A DNA stretch of 27,979 bases from DATBHZ01 sp036557185 (GCA_036557185.1 DATBHZ010000162.1:1-27979); one strand, 5' to 3'. Positions 14,295-23,805 are shown, counted from the stretch's first letter. Numbers and translations: made by a program. Notes: a model not told the origin generated them from the letters alone.

Positions 14295-16205
14295 ATGCGC
14301 GTCCTCTTCGTGTCGTGGCGAGAGCTCGCGCATCCGAAGGCTGGCGGCTCCGAGGTCGTCGTCGACGAGCTGGCGCGCGGGTTGATCGCGCGTGGTCACG
14401 AGGTGACGGTCATGAGCGCCGGACCTGTCGGCTCCCGGCCCTACCCGGTGATCGCCAACGGCGGCGACTACACGCAGTACCTCACGGCACCGCTTCGCTA
14501 TGCGCGTCACTTCCGCGACGCGGACCTCGTGGTGGAGGTCGCCAACGGGATGCCGTTCTTCAGCCCGGTCTGGCGGCACGGCCCGCGCGTCGTGATGGTG
14601 CACCACGTCCACGGTGAGCAGTGGGACCGGTACTTTCCCCCGGCTGTCGCCGCGACGGCCGGCCGGTTGGAGTCGACGGGGCTGCCGCTCGCGTATCGGA
14701 ACACGCACGTCCTGACGATCTCCGAGTCGAGCGGCAAGGAGCTCGAGGGACTCGGGATCGAACCGTCGCGCATCCACGTCCTCTACCTCGGCGCGCGCGT
14801 CGTCCCTCCGGTGCAGCCGCTGGAGCCCGGCGCCGAGCCGCTGTTCGTCGCGTTGGGCCGGCTCGCGCCGAACAAGCGGCTGGATCTGTTGCTCGACCTC
14901 TGGAAGCGCGTCGCGCCTGTGACGGGCGGCCGCCTTGTGATCGCGGGCGACGGGCCGGAGCGCGCGCACCTCGCCGAGCGTGTTCGTCGCGAACCGGGGT
15001 TGGCAAGCGTCTCGATCGAGGGCAAGGTCAGCGAGGAACGCAAGGCCGCGCTCCTCTCAGCGGCGACTCTCCTGGTGCACACCGCCGAGCGGGAGGGCTG
15101 GGGCCTCGGGATCATCGAGGCCGGGTTGTGCGGCACACCGTCCGTCGCGTTCGACGTAGCAGGGGTTCGCGATGCGATCGTCGACGGTGAGACCGGGATC
15201 GTCGCGGCCTCCGACGAGGAGTTCGTAAACGCGTGGATTTCGCTCGCTCGCGATCCGTCAAGGCTGCAGGTGATGGGGGAGGCGGCGGCAGCGAGAGCAG
15301 CGAGCTTCACCTGGGAGGCGTACGTCGACGATTTTCTCGAAGTGGCGCAGCGCGCGATCGGCGAGCACGCCACGCCACAGAACGACCTGGTGCACCACCC
15401 GCTCGCCGCAGGCCCGACCAAGGGTCTGAAGCGGAGCGTGCACCTCTTCAAGCTGTTCCGGCGCGAGCCCGTGGATCCCGATCGCTTCTACCACTACCTC
15501 GCGGCCGACACGCTCCGTCAGCTCCGCCGGTACGTCGCCCTCGACCGGTGTACCGCTGTTGACATCGGGGGCGGGCCCGGGTACACGGCAGAGGCCCTCA
15601 AAGCCGCGGGCGCGCGCTGCCTGGTGGTCGAGTACAACTTCGACGAGCTCGGGCTGCACGACCGCACCCCCGACGAGGCGGTGCAGGGTGACGGGCAGGC
15701 GCTTCCGCTGCGCGACGGCTCGGTGCGTCTGGTGCACAGCTCCAACGTGCTCGAACACGTGCCGGACTGGAGGGCGATGCTCTCCGAGATGGTCCGGGTC
15801 CTCGAGCCGGGCCCCGGCGTCGGCTACCTCAATTTCACCAATTGGTTCTCTCCGTGGGGCGGGCACGAGACGTCGCCGTGGCACTACCTCGGTGGCGCGA
15901 GCGCCGTCGACCGGTATGTGGAGACGCACGGTGCCCGGCCGAAGAACGAGTACGGCGTGAGCCTCTTCGAGCTGCACATCGCCACAGTCCTGGACTGGTT
16001 CGCAGCGCAACCGGACGTCGAGCTTCTCTGGCTCGGACCGCGTTACCTACCGGACTGGACGCGCTGGATCGTGCGCGTTCCCGGCCTGCGCGAGATCGTG
16101 ACGTGGAACCTCGTGATCGTGTTCCGCAGAATCGCCACGGGCGTGAAGCGCGAAGGCTGTCCGCCGGTGGCGCAGGCCGTTCCGGTTCGAGCGCACACGG
16201 CGTGA
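14295..16205 (+). CDS. GT4 glycosyltransferase fused to a class I SAM methyltransferase
   Basis: A 636-residue two-enzyme fusion. Residues 1-360 are a GT-B fold GT4 transferase with the N-terminal GGSE loop (17-20), GRLAPNKRLD (188-197) and the catalytic E-x7-E (E267 and E275 in EGWGLGIIEA). After a linker (about 360-395), residues 395-625 form a SAM methyltransferase: VDIGGGPGYT (422-431), the acidic ligand E446 (VVEYNFDE) and HSSNVLEHVPDW (481-492). ATG 14295 has GGAGG at 14285-14289. In M. tuberculosis, from memory, adjacent separate genes (Rv0225, GT4; Rv0224c, methyltransferase) encode similar proteins in the chromosomal area of aftD. The fusion suggests the sugar added and the methyl group are on the same product. 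Its stop overlaps the AftD-like start (GTGA at 16202-16205). Confidence 0.85.
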   Translation: MRVLFVSWRELAHPKAGGSEVVVDELARGLIARGHEVTVMSAGPVGSRPYPVIANGGDYTQYLTAPLRYARHFRDADLVVEVANGMPFFSPVWRHGPRVVMVHHVHGEQWDRYFPPAVAATAGRLESTGLPLAYRNTHVLTISESSGKELEGLGIEPSRIHVLYLGARVVPPVQPLEPGAEPLFVALGRLAPNKRLDLLLDLWKRVAPVTGGRLVIAGDGPERAHLAERVRREPGLASVSIEGKVSEERKAALLSAATLLVHTAEREGWGLGIIEAGLCGTPSVAFDVAGVRDAIVDGETGIVAASDEEFVNAWISLARDPSRLQVMGEAAAARAASFTWEAYVDDFLEVAQRAIGEHATPQNDLVHHPLAAGPTKGLKRSVHLFKLFRREPVDPDRFYHYLAADTLRQLRRYVALDRCTAVDIGGGPGYTAEALKAAGARCLVVEYNFDELGLHDRTPDEAVQGDGQALPLRDGSVRLVHSSNVLEHVPDWRAMLSEMVRVLEPGPGVGYLNFTNWFSPWGGHETSPWHYLGGASAVDRYVETHGARPKNEYGVSLFELHIATVLDWFAAQPDVELLWLGPRYLPDWTRWIVRVPGLREIVTWNLVIVFRRIATGVKREGCPPVAQAVPVRAHTA

Positions 16206-19200
16206 CCAAGCTCGCCGAGCCTGCCGGCAGCGCGCGCGTGCTCGAGCGCGGGCGTCAACGCGCGGGCGGGCATGCCGAGCCGAGACGATGGGACCTGCTC
16301 GGGATCCTCGGCTTCGCTCTTCTCGTCTACCTCCCCGTGCTGCTGACCTCCCCGGGGCGCGTCGAGGGCGACACGAAGGCGTACCTCTATCTCGACCCCG
16401 GTCGACTGCTCCAGCGCGCCACCTCGATCTGGGACCCGAGCATCGCGATGGGCACGCTCAGCCACCAGCAGATCGGCTACCTGTTCCCGATGGGGCCGTT
16501 CTACTGGCTCACCGAGACGGCGCTGGGGCTGCCGGCGTGGGTCGCACAGCGGATCTGGCTGGGAACGCTCCTCTTCCTCGCGGGCCTCGGCGTCCGCTAC
16601 CTGCTGCGCACTCTCGGGTTGCGCGGGTGGGGTGTCGGTGTTGCCGTGCTCGCGTACACCTTCACCCCGTACGCGCTCGGCTACGCGGGGTTCACGAGCA
16701 TGCTGCTCGGACCGTGGGTGGCGCTTCCGTGGTGGATCGCGATCGCGGCGCGGGCGTTGCGCCGCGGCGGCTGGTACTACCCCGCGCTCTTCGCACTGAG
16801 CGTGCAGCTCGTCGGGTCCCTGAACGGAAGCGCGCTGTTCTTCGGCCTCGTCGGGCCCGCGCTGTGGGTCCTGTTCGCGGTGATCGTCGTCAAGGAATCG
16901 ACCTGGGGGAGGGCCTGGGCCGCCACGTGGCGGACGGGCCTCCTCACGTTGCTCACCTCGCTCTGGTGGCTCGGCCCGCTCGTCATCGAGGGGAAGTACG
17001 GCCTCAACATCCTGCGCTTCACCGAGTCGGTGCAGACGGTATCGGCGACCTCCTACCCGTACGAGGTGCTGCGGGGGCTCGGCTACTGGTTCTTCTATGG
17101 GGCGGACGCCGTCACACGTTGGACGTCGGCCGTCGTCACGTACACGACTCGCGTCCCGATCCTGCTGATCAGCTTCGCCGTGCCGGCGCTCGCGCTGATC
17201 GGTGCCGCGTTGTTGCGATGGAGGTATCGCGCCTTCTTCGTCCTCCTCATCCTCGTCGGCTTTGCCATGGCCGTAGGAGCCGAGCCGTACAGCAACCCGT
17301 CGCTCGCGGGCGGCCTCTACAAGTCGTTCGCGCTGTCCTCGAACGTGGGCTTCGCGCTCCGGAACACAGCCCGTGCGATACCCCTGCTGGCGCTCGGGTT
17401 GGCGGTGCTCGTGGGTGTTGCCGCAAACGGCCTGATCTCGTGGTTGAGCAGCCGGTCGCTCCGGCCTCTCGGCGTCGGTGTGGCGGTGGTGATCATGGGC
17501 ATCGTGCTCGCCAACGCGGCGCCTGCGCTCTCGGGCGCGTACTACCAGAGCTATCTCGAGCGCAGCGATCAGATCCCCAAGTACTGGCAGCAGGCGATTG
17601 CCGCGCTCAACGCCGGCTCGCACAACACGCGCGTGCTCGCGCTTCCCGGCTCGGACTTCGCGTCGTATCGCTGGGGCGACACACGTGACCCGATCGAACC
17701 CGGGCTGATGGACCGCCCATACGTGGCGCGCGAGCTCGTCCCCTGGGGGTCCGCGCAGTCCGCGAACTTGCTCCAGGCGCTCGATGGGGCAGCCAGCTCC
17801 CCGGACGCCTCGGGCGTTGCGTCGCCGGATGTCGTCGCTCCCGTCGCGAGGCTCATGGGTGTCGGCGACGTCGAGCTGCGCATGGACCTGCAGACCGACA
17901 AGTGGGGCCTCATCCCGGCCACTTCCCTCTGGCGCTCGTTCACTCAGCGCCAGCCCACCGGCCTCGGTACGCCGACGACCTACGGGAAGAAGATCCCGGG
18001 CTCGCTCAAGCTTCATCCGCTCCCGGAGCTCGCGGTCCCCGGAGGTGAGCCGGTCAAGCCGCCTCCCGTCGCGGTCTTCCCCGTCCAGCACGCGCTCCCG
18101 ATCGTTCGGACGAAGTCTGCGACAACCCCGGTAGTCGTGGACGGCGACGGTGTCGGCCTCGTCGACATGGCGGCCGCGCGCTCGCTCGACGCTGGTGATC
18201 TGATGATCTACTCGCCGACGTACCAGACGGACCCCAAGTACCTCCGAGCACTCCCGTCGAGCGCGGCGCTCGTGATCACCGACACCAACCGCCGGCGCGG
18301 GCTGCGTTGGACCGGTTTGCAGAACAACTTCGGCTACACGGAGCAAGCGGGGGAGAAGCCGCTCGTCTCCGATCCGACTGACCAGCGTCTCGATCTCTTC
18401 CCCGGTTCGACGGACACCTCGAAGAGCGTCGAGATCCTCACCGGCGCGAAGAGCGTCCAGGCAACGGACTACGGCACCGCCGGGCTCTCGTACGAGCCCG
18501 ACTTCCGGCCGACGCGCGCGTTCGACGACGATCCCAAGACGGCGTGGGCGGTCGCCGGCGGCCAGGCCGTTGGCCACGAGAAGCTCCGCATCACCTTCGA
18601 CCACCCGATCACGACGGACCACATCAACCTCATGCAGTACGGCACGGTGCCGGCTCCCGGGCAGAAGTTCCGTCGTTTCATCTCGCAGGTCGGGCTCCGT
18701 TTCAACAGTGACAGCAGCGTGACGCGTGCGCTGGGCAAGCCGTCGCGCACGCTCGCCGGCCAGGCCGTCACGTTCCCGCGCCGGACGTTCAAGACGCTCG
18801 AGCTCACCATCGATCGCGTTGCGGGCAGGACCACGAACATCGCGGTCCAGAAGAACCCCGTCGGCTTCTCCGAGATCCGTGTTGCCGACAACCGGCCCGG
18901 CGCGCAGCCGGTGCATGTCACCGAGACGACCGAGCTGCCGCGCGACCTCCTCCACGCCCTGGGCGCCCGGTCTGCTTCGCACCCGCTCGAGATCCTGCTC
19001 TCCCGGGACCTCACGATGGACGAGGCCTCGATGAACCGGGAGTTCACCGTGCCGACTGCCCGGTCGTTCGTGTTCTCCGGCACTGCTGCGATGAGCGCCA
19101 ACGCTCACGACGACACGCTCGACCGCGCGCTCGGGCTGCCGAACGTCGCCGAGGGGGGAGTGACCGCGACCTCCGGCGACAACTACGGCGACGTCCGGGC

Positions 19201-20614
19201 GCGTGCATCCGCGGCACTCGACGGTAACCCCCGGACGGCGTGGACCACGCCGCTCAACAAGCCCGAGCAGACGATGACGGTCCAAGTCGGGCATCCCATC
19301 ACGTTCGACCGGCTGAACCTGCAAGTCGTCGCCGACGGGCACCACTCCTTGCCGACGCAGCTCCGCATCACGTCGGACAACGGGGCCACGCGGGTCGTGA
19401 ACGCGCCGCCGCTCCCGTTGCGGTCGCCGTCGAACACCTTCGTCTCACCAGTGCAGTTCGCGCCGCTGACGGGGAACACGTTCAGCGTCGCGATCACACA
19501 GTTCACGCGTCTGGGCCTGCAAGGCGCCACCGCGCCCGTCGGGATCGCCGAGCTCGGTATTCCCGGGGTCCGTGTCGCAGCGCCTCCCGCGCAGCTGCCC
19601 GCGACCTGCACGTACGGGCTCGTGACCGTCGACGGCAAGCCGTTCGGTGTGCGTGTCAGCGGCACCACGGCCGACGCGCTCCGGGGCCTCCCGGTCTCGC
19701 TGTCCGCTTGTGACTCGGCCCAGCTGCTCGACCTCGGGCCCGGGTCGCACCAGGTGCGCACGATGATGGAGCCCCGCAACGACACCGGCTTCGATGTCCG
19801 TCAGATCAAGCTCTCGTCCACGCCCCAGCACGAGGGCACCGCGACACTGACCGCGGCTGCGACCGCACCGTCACCAAAGGTGAAGGTGGTGAAGCAAGGC
19901 CGTGCGTCGATGACGCTGTCGGTCGCCGCGAGCTCGAAGCCGTACTGGCTGGTGCTGGGCCAGAGCTTCAACAGCGGTTGGTCCGCGAAGATCGACGGTC
20001 ACGACCTCGGCGCGCCGAAGCTGGTCGACGGGTACGCGAACGGATGGCGCATCCCGGCGTCCGAGGCTCACTCCGCGTCGACGGTCACGCTGACGTGGAC
20101 GCCGCAACAGACCGTGTGGAAGCTGATCCTGGTCTCGGTCGGCGCCGTGCTGCTGTGTCTCGGGCTCGTGCTGTTCGCGCTGATCCGGCGGCGGCGTCCT
20201 GAGCTGGCGGGTGCGAACGCCGACGCAGGGTCAGTGGCCGCGACCCCACCGAGCCTCTCTCCGACGCCGGATGCTCTCGCTCCCAGCACGGCGGGCACCG
20301 TGGTCGCCGTCGCGTCGTCCGGTCTCATTGCCGCCCTGCTCATTCACCCGTGGGTTGGCGTGCTCGTTGCGGCATTCGTGTTCGCGGCGACGCGGAACCG
20401 GTGGGTGCGCACGGCATTGCGGTTCGCACCGGCCGTGATCGTCATCGGCGTGGCGTTCGGGATCACGGCCACGCAGGCCTTGCACCACTACCCGCCGCGC
20501 TTCGACTGGCCCACGAACTTCAGTGCCGCCTCCACGCCCACCTGGACAGCGATCGCGCTGCTGGTCGGGGACGCGATCATCGAGGCGACATGGCGACGAG
20601 CTCGGAAGCGATGA
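16202..20614 (+). CDS. aftD: AftD-like alpha-(1->3)-arabinofuranosyltransferase (DUF3367 family)
   Basis: A 1470-residue giant membrane enzyme, close to the roughly 1400 residues of mycobacterial AftD. The N-terminal GT-C domain (about 30-480) has the family motifs EGDTKAYLYLDP (55-66), SHQQIGYLFPMGPFYWL (87-103) and VAQRIWLGTL. Acidic residues D57 and D65 lie in the first outer loop, where GT-C enzymes bind the metal or lipid-phosphate donor. A large extracytoplasmic part follows with two visible F5/8-type-C (discoidin-like) carbohydrate-binding modules: one near residue 765 (AFDDDPKTAW), one near 1000 (ALDGNPRTAW). Four C-terminal spans end the protein (from about 1303). AftD uses decaprenyl-phospho-arabinose to add alpha-1,3 Araf branches to arabinogalactan/lipoarabinomannan. 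Whether this organism makes arabinan is not shown by the window. GTG 16202 overlaps the previous stop; the frame is open further upstream but inside that gene. Confidence 0.85.
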   Translation: MTKLAEPAGSARVLERGRQRAGGHAEPRRWDLLGILGFALLVYLPVLLTSPGRVEGDTKAYLYLDPGRLLQRATSIWDPSIAMGTLSHQQIGYLFPMGPFYWLTETALGLPAWVAQRIWLGTLLFLAGLGVRYLLRTLGLRGWGVGVAVLAYTFTPYALGYAGFTSMLLGPWVALPWWIAIAARALRRGGWYYPALFALSVQLVGSLNGSALFFGLVGPALWVLFAVIVVKESTWGRAWAATWRTGLLTLLTSLWWLGPLVIEGKYGLNILRFTESVQTVSATSYPYEVLRGLGYWFFYGADAVTRWTSAVVTYTTRVPILLISFAVPALALIGAALLRWRYRAFFVLLILVGFAMAVGAEPYSNPSLAGGLYKSFALSSNVGFALRNTARAIPLLALGLAVLVGVAANGLISWLSSRSLRPLGVGVAVVIMGIVLANAAPALSGAYYQSYLERSDQIPKYWQQAIAALNAGSHNTRVLALPGSDFASYRWGDTRDPIEPGLMDRPYVARELVPWGSAQSANLLQALDGAASSPDASGVASPDVVAPVARLMGVGDVELRMDLQTDKWGLIPATSLWRSFTQRQPTGLGTPTTYGKKIPGSLKLHPLPELAVPGGEPVKPPPVAVFPVQHALPIVRTKSATTPVVVDGDGVGLVDMAAARSLDAGDLMIYSPTYQTDPKYLRALPSSAALVITDTNRRRGLRWTGLQNNFGYTEQAGEKPLVSDPTDQRLDLFPGSTDTSKSVEILTGAKSVQATDYGTAGLSYEPDFRPTRAFDDDPKTAWAVAGGQAVGHEKLRITFDHPITTDHINLMQYGTVPAPGQKFRRFISQVGLRFNSDSSVTRALGKPSRTLAGQAVTFPRRTFKTLELTIDRVAGRTTNIAVQKNPVGFSEIRVADNRPGAQPVHVTETTELPRDLLHALGARSASHPLEILLSRDLTMDEASMNREFTVPTARSFVFSGTAAMSANAHDDTLDRALGLPNVAEGGVTATSGDNYGDVRARASAALDGNPRTAWTTPLNKPEQTMTVQVGHPITFDRLNLQVVADGHHSLPTQLRITSDNGATRVVNAPPLPLRSPSNTFVSPVQFAPLTGNTFSVAITQFTRLGLQGATAPVGIAELGIPGVRVAAPPAQLPATCTYGLVTVDGKPFGVRVSGTTADALRGLPVSLSACDSAQLLDLGPGSHQVRTMMEPRNDTGFDVRQIKLSSTPQHEGTATLTAAATAPSPKVKVVKQGRASMTLSVAASSKPYWLVLGQSFNSGWSAKIDGHDLGAPKLVDGYANGWRIPASEAHSASTVTLTWTPQQTVWKLILVSVGAVLLCLGLVLFALIRRRRPELAGANADAGSVAATPPSLSPTPDALAPSTAGTVVAVASSGLIAALLIHPWVGVLVAAFVFAATRNRWVRTALRFAPAVIVIGVAFGITATQALHHYPPRFDWPTNFSAASTPTWTAIALLVGDAIIEATWRRARKR

Positions 20615-22395
20615 CGGTCAGCCTCGACGCGGCGGCACGGGGTTCGCAGCCGGACACGAGTGAGCAGGACGGGCCATCGGCGGGGCGTTCCCGGCCGACG
20701 CTGGTCGCGGGCGCCGTGCTGCTCGCCGTCGTCAGCGTGGTGCTACCGGTCGCGGTCGCGTCGCACTACGGCGCCCTCGATCTCCCGCGCAGCGACGACT
20801 GGTCCTACCTGTTGTCGGTCTTCCGCTGGGTCGACACGGGCCATCTCGGATTCAACAACTGGGCGGGGACCACGCTCATCGCTCAGTTCGCGCTGGCCGC
20901 ACCCGTGGCGGCACTGTTCCCGCGCAGCATCACGGCCATCCACGTGACCAGCGCGATCGTCAGCTGGATCGGTCTGCTCGCGGTCGTCTGGATGGCCCGG
21001 ACTGTGATGCGCGATTCGTGGGCCGTCGTGGTCGCGCTCACGATTGCGGTGAGCCCCTTGTGGCTGCCGCTCGCCGCGACGTTCATGACCGACAACTGGG
21101 CGTTCACGTTCCAGATGCTCTCGCTCGCGCTTGCGTTCGAGGCATTTCGCCGCTCCGAGACGGTGCGGCCCGGTTGGTTCACCGCGAGCATGGCTGCCGG
21201 TGTCGTCGCGATCGCGATCCGCCAGTATGCACTCGTCCCAGTGATCGCGTGCGCGATCGTGGCCGTCGGCCGCGCGTGGACCGCGCGCGACCGCCGCACG
21301 ATGCGCGTCGTCGCAGTGGTGCTCGTCGTGGCCGCTGTCGTCGTGACGGTGCTGTTGGTGTGGTGGAGCCAGCGTCCGACGCTCGACACGCTCCCGCTCT
21401 CGTTCCCGAACGCGACGCGCCTGCGGTCCACCGTGCAGTTGGACCTCGGTTACCTCCGGCTGGTCGGATTGCTGCTCCTGCCCGTCGTGCTGCTCGCCAA
21501 TCCCGTCCGCATCGTGCGGCGCGCGGTCGACGCGAGTGCCGGGCTGACGGCTGCCGTCGCTTCGGTCACCGCGATCGTGCTCGTACTCGAGTACGCCAAG
21601 TACCCGAACACGCCGCTCGTCGGGAACTACGTCACGCGCTCCGGCGTGCTCGGCCAGGACGTGCTCGCCGGCAACCGGCCGGGCGTCATCCCCGCTCTGT
21701 GGTTCGATCTGCTCGTCTGGATCGCGATGGCGAGCGCCGTCATCGTCTTGCTCGCCGCCGTTCCCGTGGTGGTCCGGTTCTGGCGTGAAGGTGCGCACCC
21801 GGCCGCGCTCCTGCGCGGCGACGCCGGACCCATGGCGGTGTGCGGCTGGTGCTTCGCGGGGTTCGCCGCGATGTTCACGCTCGTCGGTCTCGTCGGTCTC
21901 CCTACCGACGACCGCTATGTGCTGCCGCTGCTCCCTCTCGTCGCGATTGGGATCCTTCGTGCCGCGGCACGCGATCCGCGGCCGGCACGGAGCGGCGTGC
22001 CGAGCCTGTTCGTGCCCGGCGCGGCGCTGGTGCTGCTCCTCGCGGTCGGCGTGGCGTTCGCGGCTGATTCCGCCTCGTTCGACGCCACGCGCTGGGCGGT
22101 CGCGCAGCGTGCGACGGAAGTGTCCGGGCTGCACTCGACCCAGATCGACGGCGGCTTCGAGTGGGTGGCGTGGCACCGCCGGACCGGGCCACCCGTCGGG
22201 CGATTCCTCGCTGCCTCGGATCGGCGCCGGATCCTCGCGGCGTTCGAGGCCCCGTTCTGCGTGCGTGTGTCGGTGGCCCCGCGACGAGATCTCCCCGCTC
22301 GGATCATCGCGAGCGCCGAGTCGACCGCGCCGACTCGCCGACCGGAGCGGATCATCGCGTACTGGCTCCCCAAGCCGTGCGCCCCGCGCCGGTAG
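20611..22395 (+). CDS. GT-C-type polytopic membrane glycosyltransferase-like protein
   Basis: A 594-residue protein with about ten to twelve membrane spans and a short outer C-terminal part (about 500-594). The first outer loop carries an acidic SDDW motif (D62-D63-W64) of the kind found in PMT/ArnT/GT39-type enzymes, which take sugar from a polyprenyl-phosphate donor. No specific family can be named. ATG 20611 overlaps the AftD-like stop as ATGA. ATG 20590, 21 bases earlier in the same frame, has GAGG at 20582-20585 and could also be the start. It is last in the 13336 operon. The 84-base gap behind it holds a TACGTT (22413-22418) that could be a weak promoter for the SSB-like gene. Confidence 0.7.
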   Translation: MTVSLDAAARGSQPDTSEQDGPSAGRSRPTLVAGAVLLAVVSVVLPVAVASHYGALDLPRSDDWSYLLSVFRWVDTGHLGFNNWAGTTLIAQFALAAPVAALFPRSITAIHVTSAIVSWIGLLAVVWMARTVMRDSWAVVVALTIAVSPLWLPLAATFMTDNWAFTFQMLSLALAFEAFRRSETVRPGWFTASMAAGVVAIAIRQYALVPVIACAIVAVGRAWTARDRRTMRVVAVVLVVAAVVVTVLLVWWSQRPTLDTLPLSFPNATRLRSTVQLDLGYLRLVGLLLLPVVLLANPVRIVRRAVDASAGLTAAVASVTAIVLVLEYAKYPNTPLVGNYVTRSGVLGQDVLAGNRPGVIPALWFDLLVWIAMASAVIVLLAAVPVVVRFWREGAHPAALLRGDAGPMAVCGWCFAGFAAMFTLVGLVGLPTDDRYVLPLLPLVAIGILRAAARDPRPARSGVPSLFVPGAALVLLLAVGVAFAADSASFDATRWAVAQRATEVSGLHSTQIDGGFEWVAWHRRTGPPVGRFLAASDRRRILAAFEAPFCVRVSVAPRRDLPARIIASAESTAPTRRPERIIAYWLPKPCAPRR

Positions 22396-22479
22396 CTGTC
22401 GCAGCCCGGCGCTACGTTTCCTCTCGACCTCCCCGACGCGGCTTCCCCCGTCGTCCGCACGTCAATGGGAGGAGTCGTC

Positions 22480-22887
22480 ATGTCGGAACGCGAACCGGAG
22501 CGCGATCAGAGCGCCGAGCACGTCGGGGCGGGCGAGGGCGTGAACCTCGCGGTGCTGGCGGGCCGCTGCTCTGCAGGTGTCGAGGTTCGGGTGCTGGAGT
22601 CGGGAACCCGGGTCGCGAGCCTGTCGGTCCGCGTCCCGAGCGACACCGGGGCGCACACCTCGGTGCCGGTCACCGTCTGGGAGCCGAAGGCCTGGGTCGA
22701 AGAGCTGGCGGAGGGCGACGAGCTCCTGGTCGTGGGCTCGGTCCGGCGTCGCTTCTATCGAACCACGGGCGGCACCGGTGCGCGTGTCGACGTCGAGGCC
22801 GCGTTCGTCGGGCGAGTTGCCAACCGGCGACAGCGCGACGCGGCGTTGCGTCGTGCCGAGCGAGCGCTCGAGCTGCTCGCGGGGTGA
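22480..22887 (+). CDS. Small OB-fold SSB-family protein without the acidic C-terminal tip
   Basis: A 135-residue protein with an SSB-like OB-fold: NLAVLAGRCSAGVEVRVL, then TRVASLSVRV, SVPVTVWEPKAW (the usual F/W of the SSB core) and GDELLVVGSVRRRFY. The N-terminal 20 residues are acidic and disordered. It ends ALELLAG, lacking the flexible tail and D-D-D-x-P-F tip that bacterial Ssb uses to recruit partners. So it is probably an accessory SSB paralogue and not the replication SSB. ATG 22480 is chosen because GGGAGGAG (22467-22474) is ideally placed; the frame reaches GTG/ATG codons from 22465. It converges with the DUF2090 gene 12 bases away. Confidence 0.7.
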   Translation: MSEREPERDQSAEHVGAGEGVNLAVLAGRCSAGVEVRVLESGTRVASLSVRVPSDTGAHTSVPVTVWEPKAWVEELAEGDELLVVGSVRRRFYRTTGGTGARVDVEAAFVGRVANRRQRDAALRRAERALELLAG

Positions 22888-22899
22888 GCGTCTCGCGCG

Positions 22900-23805
22900 T
22901 CAGCCGCCGTTGTAGACGTCGATCGAGCGCCGGTAGTTGGCGGAGATCTGCGCCGCGGCCTCGTCGCGCGACAGCGATCCGTCGAGGTAGCCCTTCAGCT
23001 GGTCCCACCAGATGGTTCGCCCGATGGCGAACCCGAGGTAGCCGGGCACGCCCGAGCCCGTGCGGAGCCAGTGGTCCACCTTCTCGGCGTTGGCGCCGCG
23101 ACCCAGGACGACACAGCCGACGCCGTCACGGCCGCCCGCCCGCGTCTGGTCGGCGATCATCTCGCAGTCCTCGCGGCGGTCGATCCCTTCGATCTTCCAG
23201 ACGTCGGGCTCGATCCCGGCGCCCTGCATGTCCGTGATCGCACCGCGCATCAGGGCTGGGCGCAGCTCGGTGTCGTAGCGGCCCTCGTCGTCGTCGACCT
23301 TCGCGAGCTGCTCAGGCTCGCCCGGCACGAGCAGCTCGAGGAGGAACTTGCGGTCGTGGTCGTGCAGCCAGTCCGAGAGCTTCTTCAGACCGGTGATCGA
23401 TTTCGCGTTGTTGGCCTTCGAGCCTTCCGGGTTGTAGCGCACCAGGATCTTCGAGAAAGTCGGATCGAAGGCCTCGATGTGGGCGGCGAAATCGTTCCCG
23501 TACTCGAAGTCGAAGAAGTCGATGCCGCTCCGCTCGACGGGCATCGCGACCGTCCAGCCGTTGGCCAGCCCCTTCCGGGCGACCTCGGCTCCGTACTGCT
23601 CGTCGACGAGGATCCCGGCCTCACCGGAGGGCGCGCCCTCCGAGGCGGCCCGGGAGAAGCCGTCGAAGATCACGGACTTCGCGTCGACGATCGTCGCCGT
23701 CTCCTCGGCGGTCGGGTCGCCCTCGATGCCGAACATCTTCTTCTGGAAGGAGCCTCGGTGGTCGAACGCGAGGATGAAGAGCTTGCGGTCGTAGCCGAGC
23801 GGCAT
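22900..23805 (-). CDS. DUF2090 / IolC C-terminal-like class I aldolase family protein
   Basis: A 301-residue protein of the DUF2090 family, the TIM-barrel fold also fused to the C-terminus of 5-dehydro-2-deoxygluconokinase (IolC). Motifs: KLFILAFDHRGSF (8-20), GILVDEQYG (64-72), FSKILVRYNPEG (117-128) and DVWKIEGID (201-209). K204 is at the place of the Schiff-base Lys of class I aldolases. It acts in the cytoplasm on a sugar phosphate; the substrate cannot be read here. No inositol-degradation genes are nearby. ATG 23805 is chosen because GGAGGA lies about 8 bases upstream; the frame continues to a TTG at 23820. It is divergent from korA, sharing the 313-base region between them. Confidence 0.75.
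   Translation of the reverse strand: MPLGYDRKLFILAFDHRGSFQKKMFGIEGDPTAEETATIVDAKSVIFDGFSRAASEGAPSGEAGILVDEQYGAEVARKGLANGWTVAMPVERSGIDFFDFEYGNDFAAHIEAFDPTFSKILVRYNPEGSKANNAKSITGLKKLSDWLHDHDRKFLLELLVPGEPEQLAKVDDDEGRYDTELRPALMRGAITDMQGAGIEPDVWKIEGIDRREDCEMIADQTRAGGRDGVGCVVLGRGANAEKVDHWLRTGSGVPGYLGFAIGRTIWWDQLKGYLDGSLSRDEAAAQISANYRRSIDVYNGG

Noticed and set aside
16043..19345. An 1100-residue open frame on the minus strand opposite the AftD-like gene
   Set aside because: Same charged, low-complexity composition as other antisense shadows, and the plus-strand AftD family match is clear.
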